Shown in pieces: positions 1-7,279 of a DNA stretch of 51,423 nt; position 1 is the stretch's first letter, and every line of letters starts with the position of its first letter. Location: NCBI GenBank assembly GCA_011090425.1, contig PHGD01000016.1, forward strand, positions 1 to 51,423, written 5' to 3'. Source of the stretch: Nitrospira sp. LK70. GTDB lineage: Bacteria > Nitrospirota > Nitrospiria > Nitrospirales > Nitrospiraceae. The notes beneath the pieces are model-generated. The model saw only the letters and a program-made list of their open reading frames with translations. It was not told where the DNA came from and made no database searches. The position numbers and the translations under genes were made by a program.

Positions 1-1
1 C

Positions 2-673
2 AAACCCAGCGTGTCCTGTCCCGGTGAGCCGCTCTTCTTCGGTGGAGCCGGACTCGAAATGTCCGAGACCCAATTCCCCGATGGATACGGCGTGAAGCTG
101 TCGGCAACCGACAAATTGATGACGGTCGTCGCCTTCTATCACGGTGCCCCACCCACCAAAGACGTCATTACAACGTTCACGATGTATTTTGCGCCGAAGA
201 TCAAACCGGTCAAGGAGATGGAGGTCTATCAGGTCGGCGTCAACATCGTTTGCTTCACCAAGTTCGGCGACCGCCCGCCGGATCAGACAGACGAAGGGAT
301 CGAACTCGGGGCAGGTGTCCAAGTCCGTACGGCACCATTGAAGTTTAGTATGGATGGCTGCGTCAAATACGCGTATCCCCACGGCCACGATGAATTGCTC
401 CTGATTGCATTGGAGAATAAAACCAAGGGAGAGACCCTCCTCCGGACTGTACCGGATGTTGAGCGGGACGGAACGCTCCGCGAATTCTTACCCCATCAAG
501 TCTATAAGGACGTCCGGGGTTTCCCCATCTCCAAAGAGGATGACTATGAAATGGTAATGGTCTACCATCATTCGCTACAGAGAACTGAACTCCAACATGG
601 CATGGGCAATTACTTGCTATACATGACTCCAGGGGCTTGCTCGGAGCAAGGCAAGACTGCCGCCGCGTACTGA
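2..673 (+). CDS. Copper type II / SURNod19-like protein, C-terminal part (partial)
   Basis: The frame is open to the left edge, so the 5' end is missing; the GTG at 11 is only the first possible start inside the window. The readable 224 codons contain a GAG-E...PDGYG segment near the start, a PHGHDE segment in the middle and an H-GMGNYLLY segment near the end. That order (PDGYG core, paired His, terminal H-x-MG) recalls stress-up-regulated Nod19 / copper type II monooxygenase-like proteins, which bind copper through His and Met. The match is from memory of the family pattern, so function is uncertain. A strong hairpin follows the stop. No signal peptide can be judged because the N-terminus is outside the window. 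Confidence 0.45.
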   Translation, partial: KPSVSCPGEPLFFGGAGLEMSETQFPDGYGVKLSATDKLMTVVAFYHGAPPTKDVITTFTMYFAPKIKPVKEMEVYQVGVNIVCFTKFGDRPPDQTDEGIELGAGVQVRTAPLKFSMDGCVKYAYPHGHDELLLIALENKTKGETLLRTVPDVERDGTLREFLPHQVYKDVRGFPISKEDDYEMVMVYHHSLQRTELQHGMGNYLLYMTPGACSEQGKTAAAY

Positions 674-679
674 TCTCCT

Positions 680-735
680 CTCGCAGGCTTGTCGGCAGGA
701 ACCATCCGACAGGCCTGCGAGCATCCCGAAGTTTT
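680..735 (+). terminator. Probable intrinsic terminator of the first gene
   Basis: A 16-bp stem (arms 680-695 and 706-721, one G-U pair, 10-nt loop) begins 6 nt after the stop codon at 673. It is followed by a short T run at about 731-734. Position and stem strength fit a transcription terminator. Confidence 0.65.
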
Positions 736-1098
736 CTACCGTCCAAAATTCTGCTTCAAACAGCCCTGTCATCATGGCCCGCACGAAAGAATCGGCCCTC
801 AATGTGAATCGATTGAGTGCATTCGCTGCCATCTTTCGCTCTCCTTTGCCTCATGCCTTCTTTGCCTTAGACAAATACTTCCGAACTTGAACCCAGCCCG
901 TCTGCTGGCTGATACAGCGACGGGACCAATCCAGTTCGTTCCGTCCACGGCAACCAACGTCTACTCATCATTGTACGGAAGACCAAATCCGTTGGATGAA
1001 ACAGCCCCTCGGGTGTATACTTTCTGACTAGGAATGATACGTAGCCATGTTTTCACCACGACAAACGACGCCCGCATAAGACCTCACGCACCAGACTC
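736..1098. other. Intergenic region without a supported gene
   Basis: This gap lies between the first gene's terminator and the histidine kinase at 1099. Open frames on both strands here are short, Cys/Pro-rich and lack ribosome sites, so none is called. It should hold the promoter of the kinase gene, but no clear -35/-10 pair was identified. Confidence 0.5.
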
Positions 1099-2376
1099 AT
1101 GACTGATCGCAAGGCTCCGCAATCGGGCTCTGATCAATCAATTGTGGCATCGCTGCAACGGCTCACACAGTTCGCGCGGGACATGGGACACCCGGCCAGC
1201 CTCCCCGTCATCGCAGGGCGCATACTTTCCAGCCTCTCTGAAGTATCCCGGCACTCTCAGGGTGCGCTCTATGTGTTTGATCGCGACCGCGAATGTTTCT
1301 GCCAGGTGGTTTCACAAGGGCAGACCCCTTCGATAGCAGGATCTCCCATCGTTGCCCTCAACCATCCCCTAGTTCAACAACTGGATAACCACCAAGACAT
1401 CCTCGACTCATACGCCTTGACCGATTCCCTACATGAGGCATCGTTGGACAATACGCCTGGTGCCCAACTCGCCACACTTCCCATCAATCTGGCCATCCCG
1501 CTGCTGAATCGAGGAAAATTAATTGCCTTCGTGTTGCTCCAATCCCCGACAGGTCCCACTGTCATTCCTTCCCATACCATGGAACTCCTGGCTGCTATGG
1601 CTCAGAATGCCGCCAACGCGCTCGACTCTTTCCTGCTGTACGAGGATCTCGGACAGTCCCAGGCTCTCATGCGACGAACCGATCGATTGCGTTCTTTGGA
1701 GACCATTGCCGGAGGTTTCGCTCATGAAATCAGAAACCCCTTGACGTCGATCAAGACCTTCATTCAGCTGGCTCCGGAACGCAAGGATGACAGTCGATTT
1801 ATCGGTGAATTTGGTCGAATTGTTCTCGAGGACGTCAATCGAATTGAACGGTTGCTTCAGGAGATTCTCGACTACGCTCTATACATGGAGCCTCAGTTGA
1901 CCGATGAGGATCTGAATGAAATCGTCTCGTCCTGCCTGTACTTCATCCAGGTGAAAGCCGACAAACGAGGGATTAAGATTGAAAAAGATTTGGCGCCTGA
2001 GCTGCCCCGTGGCATGTTAGATCGGCAACAGGTCAAACAGGTGCTTTTGAACCTGCTCTTGAACGCGATGGATGCCATGAGCGATAAAACCGGAACCCTT
2101 CGTGTACGAACCACTAGGCTCCAGAAAGCGGACGGTGCGGTGTGGTCTCAAATAGAGATCGAAGATACGGGACACGGCATCTCACCAGAAAATCTTGACC
2201 ACATCTTCGACCCGTTTTTTACCACCAAACACACGAGCGCCATGAACGAAGGAACGGGGTTGGGACTGACCATCGCTCATCAAATCATTCGGGAGCATCG
2301 CGGAGAGATTCAAGTTCAGAGCACGAAAGGGATCGGAACGACCTTCCGCATCAAACTTCCCTCCCATCAAGGGTAA
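1099..2376 (+). CDS. GAF-domain sensor histidine kinase (NtrB-like)
   Basis: This 425-residue cytoplasmic protein has a GAF-like sensory domain at about 20-185 and a HisKA domain with the phospho-accepting His209 in GGFAHEIRNPLTSI. The HATPase_c domain carries the N-box (NLLLNAMDAM), DTGHGI, DPFFTTK and GTGLGLTIAH motifs. No transmembrane segment is visible, so the signal is probably cytoplasmic. The ATG at 1099 gives a normal N-terminus. The gene is followed after 16 nt by an NtrC-type regulator, its probable partner, so the two likely form an operon. The signal is unknown; GAF domains bind small molecules or nucleotides. Confidence 0.92.
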   Translation: MTDRKAPQSGSDQSIVASLQRLTQFARDMGHPASLPVIAGRILSSLSEVSRHSQGALYVFDRDRECFCQVVSQGQTPSIAGSPIVALNHPLVQQLDNHQDILDSYALTDSLHEASLDNTPGAQLATLPINLAIPLLNRGKLIAFVLLQSPTGPTVIPSHTMELLAAMAQNAANALDSFLLYEDLGQSQALMRRTDRLRSLETIAGGFAHEIRNPLTSIKTFIQLAPERKDDSRFIGEFGRIVLEDVNRIERLLQEILDYALYMEPQLTDEDLNEIVSSCLYFIQVKADKRGIKIEKDLAPELPRGMLDRQQVKQVLLNLLLNAMDAMSDKTGTLRVRTTRLQKADGAVWSQIEIEDTGHGISPENLDHIFDPFFTTKHTSAMNEGTGLGLTIAHQIIREHRGEIQVQSTKGIGTTFRIKLPSHQG

Positions 2377-2392
2377 AAGGCAAGGAGCGCTT

Positions 2393-3823
2393 GTGGAAAG
2401 CTCGGTTGCTAAGCAACGAATTCTGTTGATCGATGACGATCCCCGAGTCCGTGCCTCTCTGAAGATGGTCCTCGAACCACTCTATGACATTCTCCAAGCT
2501 AGTGACGGACATGAGGGGCTCGATGTGTTTCGGAAGGATGAGCCAGACCTCATCCTCCTCGACGTTCTTCTCCCCGGAACCGACGGCCTCGCAGTGCTTC
2601 AAACGCTCCGCATGGAGAGTAAGATAACCCCTGTCATCATGATGACAGGCACCAAATCCGTCAAAACAGCCGTCGATGCCATGAAGCTTGGAGCCGCTGA
2701 CTATCTCTCAAAACCGTTCGACGTCGATGAACTCCGTATCGTCATCGATCGAGTCCTCAACTCCTCCGAATTGGAGCGAGAGGTCAAGCAACTGCGGGCG
2801 CAAGTCGTCCAGCGCTATGCCTTCCATAATCTGATCGGCAAAAGCCAAGGCATGCAGGAGATCTACTCAAAAATCGAGCAGGTCGCCGACAGCCGTACCA
2901 CCGTGCTCATAACGGGAGAAAGTGGCACGGGGAAGGAATTGGTGGCGAGAGCCTTGCACTACAACAGTTCCCGGCGCGAACGCCCCTTCATTGCACTGAA
3001 CTGCGCTGCTTTGCCTGAAACGCTCATTGAAAGCGAACTCTTTGGCCACGAAAAGGGGTCGTTCACGGATGCCACAGCTCGACGCGTCGGACAGTTCGAG
3101 TTGGCGAACACCGGAACGCTGTTCCTGGACGAAATCGGCGATTTAAGTCCCGTCACACAAGCGAAGCTTCTGCGTGTCATCCAAGAGCGAGAATTTACGA
3201 GGATCGGGGGGGTTCAGCCGATCAAGGTCGATGTCCGCATTGTGGCGGCGACGAACAAGGATATCGACGAACTGGTTCGAAAGGGGCAGTTTCGAGAAGA
3301 CCTGTACTACCGCATCAACGTCATTGCACTCTTTCTCCCCCCGCTCCGGGAACGTGGTGAGGATATTCCCCTCCTGGCCAGACATTTCCTCGATAAACGG
3401 CTGGAAGCGGAGCGACGTCCTCCGATCGACTTCGGAAAAGACGCTCTGGAGCTTCTTACTCGTTATGCTTGGCCGGGCAATGTTCGCGAGCTCGAAAACT
3501 TCGTCGAGCAAGCATTCATCTGGTCGCAACATGCTGCGCAAATCACACCCGAACATTTGCCGACGCTGATGAAGAGCGACTCCCGTTCAACGTCGCTTCG
3601 AGACGATACTCTCGCTGGTCGCATGTCGCTTGAAAAAGCCGTGATGGAGTTTGAACGGGAAATTATCCTTGATGCGCTAAAACGAACCAATCACGTACAA
3701 ACCCACGCCGCGAACTTACTGGGAATCAGCCGCCGGATGCTGAAATACCGAATGGACACCCTCGGCATCGGTCGTCCAGACAATTCCGCCATCCAAGAGC
3801 ATGCTCCACCCATGCAAGAATGA
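2393..3823 (+). CDS. Sigma-54-dependent response regulator, NtrC family
   Basis: This 476-residue protein has a receiver domain at 8-122 (acidic pair in LLIDDD, phospho-acceptor Asp57, Lys107). An AAA+ sigma-54 activation domain spans about 145-375, with Walker A GESGTGKE (175-182) and Walker B GTLFLDE. A Fis-type helix-turn-helix lies at the C-terminus (AANLLGISRRMLKYRM). It starts with GTG at 2393 behind an AAGGAG at 2382. The sigma-54 contact loop, normally GAFTGA, reads GSFTDA (222-227): the Thr is kept and two neighbours differ. Such proteins hydrolyse ATP to open sigma-54 promoters. It is paired with the kinase just upstream; target genes are not evident in the window. Confidence 0.93.
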   Translation: MESSVAKQRILLIDDDPRVRASLKMVLEPLYDILQASDGHEGLDVFRKDEPDLILLDVLLPGTDGLAVLQTLRMESKITPVIMMTGTKSVKTAVDAMKLGAADYLSKPFDVDELRIVIDRVLNSSELEREVKQLRAQVVQRYAFHNLIGKSQGMQEIYSKIEQVADSRTTVLITGESGTGKELVARALHYNSSRRERPFIALNCAALPETLIESELFGHEKGSFTDATARRVGQFELANTGTLFLDEIGDLSPVTQAKLLRVIQEREFTRIGGVQPIKVDVRIVAATNKDIDELVRKGQFREDLYYRINVIALFLPPLRERGEDIPLLARHFLDKRLEAERRPPIDFGKDALELLTRYAWPGNVRELENFVEQAFIWSQHAAQITPEHLPTLMKSDSRSTSLRDDTLAGRMSLEKAVMEFEREIILDALKRTNHVQTHAANLLGISRRMLKYRMDTLGIGRPDNSAIQEHAPPMQE

Positions 3824-4022
3824 CACACTTATGCACAAGAATGTCACAATTCTGCACATATTTACCTAGTGACCAACAATAAGAATAGATATCCTATTAT
3901 TATTTGAGGCTACGTATAGTTGTTCATCTCACCATCCACCCCTTTATATTGAAAAGCTCTCTAACATAATGAAAAGGAATGAGAATTGCTTGCTGGCACG
4001 TAGTTTGGGATAAACAACGAGC
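3824..4022. promoter_or_regulatory. AT-rich intergenic region with an imperfect tandem repeat
   Basis: The stretch is clearly AT-richer than its surroundings. At its left end two imperfect copies of a roughly 20-nt unit lie head to tail: 3812-3830 (overlapping the upstream stop codon) and 3831-3851. Both follow the pattern ATGCA..AGAATG.CACA.TT. It lies directly upstream of the receiver/HD-GYP gene and is a plausible regulator-binding region, though no binding protein can be named. Confidence 0.35.
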
Positions 4023-5147
4023 ATGGTCACGGCTTCTCGTCAGGCAGGGACACAACCGACAGTCCTCGTAATTGATGATGAAGCGGGGCCCCGCGATGCT
4101 CTTAAAGTGATACTTCGCACCTTCTGCGACGTTCGTTCAGCAGAAAACGCCAAGACAGCTCTTGAAGTCCTCGCCCAGGAACCCATTGATGTGATCACGC
4201 TTGACCAAAAACTCCCTGATCGTCACGGACTCGACCTTCTCAAAGACATAAAGCACCATCGCCCCGAGGTAGAGGTCGTTATCGTCACGGGATACGGGAG
4301 CCTGAAGTCTGCCATGGAAGGTATCCGCCACGGAGCCGCTGGGTATTTGCTTAAACCTTTCAATGTGAATGAACTGACTACCCTCATTCGGCAGACGATG
4401 GACAAGAAACGCCGACTCGACTTTCTTCGACGCTGTCTTCTGACACTCACGGATCTTTGGGGTTCAGAGGAAGAGAGCACACGAGCATGGGATCAGGTCA
4501 AGACGGGATATGCTGCATTGTCCGACCCACAAGGCGACGTCGCCTTACAGCACGACGACATGAACCTGCTTCCACTCTTGTCCGATATTTTGGAAGCCAC
4601 AGACCGTCAATTACTCAATCATTCCAGCCGAGTGAGTTTCCATGCCACGTTGATGGCCAGCCGACTCAATCTGACCGCCTCCGAGCAAGAAGCATTGGCC
4701 CTAGGGGCCCTTTTGCATGACATAGGGAAAACCAGCATCCCATCGTATAGGTTTTCAGAAGACCAGATCCTTCCGTCCGGCGAAGCATCCCTCTGTAGGG
4801 AACACCCCGACAGAGGCGCACGGATGATTGCCCCATTGGGTTTACCTATTGAGGTGGGACAAATCATCGCATCCCATCACGAGCAATGGGATGGACAAGG
4901 TTACCCTCGTGGACTCCGAGGCACGGATATTCCGTTGTTGGCTCGGATTGTCGGCATCGCTCAAACGTTCGATCATCTGACCGCCGACGTACCTGGGCGC
5001 GTCGCTCTCCCACTGGATGCCGCCATCCGCCGGCTCTCCCTTCAATCCCATGAGCATTTCGATCCGCTGTTGCTGGAATTCTTCTTACAGGTCGTGAAGG
5101 ACTCGCCCCTCTCGCCTCCCGCCCTGGACATCGCTCCCGCCGCTTGA
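4023..5147 (+). CDS. Response regulator with HD-GYP phosphodiesterase domain
   Basis: This 374-residue protein has a receiver domain at 13-130 (VIDDE acidic pair, phospho-acceptor Asp61, Lys111), a linker, and an HD-GYP-type domain at about 190-360. The HD motif is LLHDIGK (231-236), and the GYP signature HHEQWDGQGYP runs 285-295, followed by a normal IPLLARIVGIAQTFD segment. HD-GYP proteins hydrolyse cyclic di-GMP with a two- or three-metal centre, so this is probably an RpfG-like phosphodiesterase controlled by phosphorylation. It begins with ATG at 4023. It could be driven by the kinase at 1099 or by an unlinked kinase. Confidence 0.9.
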   Translation: MVTASRQAGTQPTVLVIDDEAGPRDALKVILRTFCDVRSAENAKTALEVLAQEPIDVITLDQKLPDRHGLDLLKDIKHHRPEVEVVIVTGYGSLKSAMEGIRHGAAGYLLKPFNVNELTTLIRQTMDKKRRLDFLRRCLLTLTDLWGSEEESTRAWDQVKTGYAALSDPQGDVALQHDDMNLLPLLSDILEATDRQLLNHSSRVSFHATLMASRLNLTASEQEALALGALLHDIGKTSIPSYRFSEDQILPSGEASLCREHPDRGARMIAPLGLPIEVGQIIASHHEQWDGQGYPRGLRGTDIPLLARIVGIAQTFDHLTADVPGRVALPLDAAIRRLSLQSHEHFDPLLLEFFLQVVKDSPLSPPALDIAPAA

Positions 5148-5148
5148 T

Positions 5149-6828
5149 CTATTCCTGCGTTTCGGCGATCAACTCTGCTGCCGCAGATCGTGCCTTTTGA
5201 GTGATTCGCTCTCCACCAAGCATGCGCGCAATTTCTCCCTCGCGACTCATACCGGTCAACGAACGCACCGTCGTGACCGTCCGTCCCTTCACTTCCGACT
5301 TTTCAACCGAGAAATGATGTTGAGCTTGAGAGGCGACCTGAGGAAGATGCGTGATGCACAACACTTGATGGTATCGGCCCAACTCCCTTAGCCGTTTCCC
5401 GATCGTGGCCGCAACAGCCCCTCCGACCCCTGTGTCGATCTCATCGAAGATCAGGACCGGCACATGATCGACATCGGCAAGGACGGATTTCAACGCCAAC
5501 ATAACACGCGATAGTTCGCCGCCGGATGCCACACGAGATATCGACTTCATCGGCTCACCGGCATTGGCCGACAGCAGAAACTCGACACGATCGCTTCCAT
5601 CAGGACCGTAGACATCGGCAGATCCGATCGGCATGACTTGAACAAGAAACTGGACCGATCCCATTTTCAGCGCGCTGAGCTCTTTGTCCACCAATTTCGT
5701 CAACCGCTTCGCTGCTTCCGTTCGCTGTTCTGAGAGCGTTCGCGCCAGCACCGACATGTTTCGTTGTTGTTCATCAATGAGATGATCATACCGATCGAGC
5801 TCGCTGTCTGCTCCTCGAAGTTGTTCCAGGTCGTGCTTCACCCGGTTATGCGTCTCCAGGACAGCTTCTATCGTCCCTCCGTATTTCCTTTTCATCCTCT
5901 GGATGACGGCCAAACGATCCTCGATCGCACTGAGTCGCATGGGGTCGGCGTCCAAGCCCTCGGCATAACGACGAAGCGAATCGGCGACTTCTTTCAGGAG
6001 CACCTTGGCCTCGGAGGCAAATCGAAGGGTCTGCTGCATCCCAGGATCAATCTGAGACAGTTCTGCCAATACGCGCTCCATCGACACCAGGTTCGCCAAG
6101 ATACCTTGCGCGTCGTCGTGAATTCGTTCCTGAGCTTCTGATGCCAGCTCAGCCAGACGTCGCGACGATCCCAACCGATGTCGTTCGGCTTGCAGTAACT
6201 CTTCCTCTCCGATTCGACAGGCAGCCTCATCCAATTCCTGCTGTTGAAAACGCAACAAATCCTCTTGCTGGGCTCGCTGCTGCAGCCTAGCCGCCAGCTC
6301 AGCTCGTGCTTCACGGAAACGTATCCAAGTACAATGGGTCGTTCGATACTGAGACCGCAGCTCCAGGAGACGGCCATAGGCATCCAGAACCTCGAGCTGA
6401 GCGGAGTTGGACAAGAGCGATTGTTGGTCGTGCTGGCCATGAATATCGATGAGCGTACCGGCGAACCCTTCCAGCACATGGACCGGGCTTAAGACTCCAT
6501 TCAAATAAACCCGGTTTCTTCCTGATCGGGCAATGATGCGTCGAATGATGAGTTGAGAATCTTGGGATCCCAGGACCTCCTGTGCTCGCAGCCGCTGTAG
6601 GAGAGGATGTGCGGGCGGAATCTCGAACGACGCTTCCAGCTGGGCTTCGTCTTCCCCGAATCGAATCTGGTCGTTTGAGGCCCGCCCACCCACAAGAAGG
6701 GCCACGGCATCGATCAACAAAGACTTCCCGGTTCCCGTCTCTCCGGTCAACACGGTAAATCCTGAGTCAATAGTCAGACTCAGTCGTTCGATCACAGCAA
6801 AATTTGTGATGCGCAGCTCAGTGAGCAT
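5149..6828 (-). CDS. recN: DNA repair protein RecN
   Basis: This 559-residue SMC-like ATPase acts in recombinational repair of double-strand breaks. The N-terminus MLTELRITNFAVIE is typical, and the Walker A motif is GETGTGKS at about 30-37 (GETGAGKS is more common). A long central coiled-coil region follows. Near the C-terminus are the ABC signature VASGGELSR, the Walker B strand VLIFDEIDTGVGG and the His-switch segment CITHLPQVA. Length fits the family. It starts 17 nt after the trxA stop, suggesting co-transcription with the minus-strand cluster. No SOS box is expected upstream within an operon and none was seen. Confidence 0.97.
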   Translation of the reverse strand: MLTELRITNFAVIERLSLTIDSGFTVLTGETGTGKSLLIDAVALLVGGRASNDQIRFGEDEAQLEASFEIPPAHPLLQRLRAQEVLGSQDSQLIIRRIIARSGRNRVYLNGVLSPVHVLEGFAGTLIDIHGQHDQQSLLSNSAQLEVLDAYGRLLELRSQYRTTHCTWIRFREARAELAARLQQRAQQEDLLRFQQQELDEAACRIGEEELLQAERHRLGSSRRLAELASEAQERIHDDAQGILANLVSMERVLAELSQIDPGMQQTLRFASEAKVLLKEVADSLRRYAEGLDADPMRLSAIEDRLAVIQRMKRKYGGTIEAVLETHNRVKHDLEQLRGADSELDRYDHLIDEQQRNMSVLARTLSEQRTEAAKRLTKLVDKELSALKMGSVQFLVQVMPIGSADVYGPDGSDRVEFLLSANAGEPMKSISRVASGGELSRVMLALKSVLADVDHVPVLIFDEIDTGVGGAVAATIGKRLRELGRYHQVLCITHLPQVASQAQHHFSVEKSEVKGRTVTTVRSLTGMSREGEIARMLGGERITQKARSAAAELIAETQE

Positions 6829-6845
6829 GGCTGCGAGGAGAGTAC

Positions 6846-7193
6846 TTAGGCGGTCCCTGCATGTTGAACGAGCAGTGAGTCGATCATCTCTTTGAACTGA
6901 CGTTTTGGCCTGGCACCCACCAGCTTCTCAACCTGCTGGCCGTTTTTAAAGAAAAGAATGGTGGGGATACTCATCACCTGATAACGTCCCGCGACCTCTG
7001 GATTCTCATCGGTGTTCAGCTTTCGAACTTTGAGCTTTCCGGCATATTCCTGGGCCAATTCGTCGACGATGGGAGCCACCATTTGGCAGGGACCGCACCA
7101 CACGGCCCAAAAATCAACCATGACAAGTTCAGAAGCCTTCATGACTTCGGCATCCCAGGTGGAATCTTCGACTTTCAAGACATCACCAGCCAC
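6846..7193 (-). CDS. trxA: Thioredoxin
   Basis: This 115-residue thioredoxin fold has the redox motif WCGPC (Cys33 and Cys36), the cis-Pro segment SIPTILFFKNG and the usual KLNTDENP strand. The chosen start is the GTG at 7193. It has a perfect AAGGAGG 8 nt upstream (7202-7208) and gives the classic N-terminus V-AGDVLKVEDSTWDAEV. The in-frame ATG at 7223 would place that ribosome site inside the gene and add ten residues. Thioredoxin reduces cytoplasmic disulfides. It sits between lptD and recN on the same strand. Confidence 0.96.
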   Translation of the reverse strand: MAGDVLKVEDSTWDAEVMKASELVMVDFWAVWCGPCQMVAPIVDELAQEYAGKLKVRKLNTDENPEVAGRYQVMSIPTILFFKNGQQVEKLVGARPKRQFKEMIDSLLVQHAGTA

Positions 7194-7279
7194 GTCTGCA
7201 CCCTCCTTCAATGTTGAGATCATGAATACGCACCAACGTTGGCATCGTACCCCACCATTGTTTTTACTGTCAAATACGG

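Noticed and set aside
689-1027. 112-codon plus-strand frame
   Set aside because: It is Cys/Pro-rich, overlaps the terminator region, has no ribosome site and has no recognisable protein pattern.
3994-4009. Sigma-54-like site (TGGCAC, 5 nt, TTGG) before the HD-GYP gene
   Set aside because: The -12 element has GG instead of GC. The predicted start of transcription would lie only a few nt before the ATG, leaving no ribosome site.
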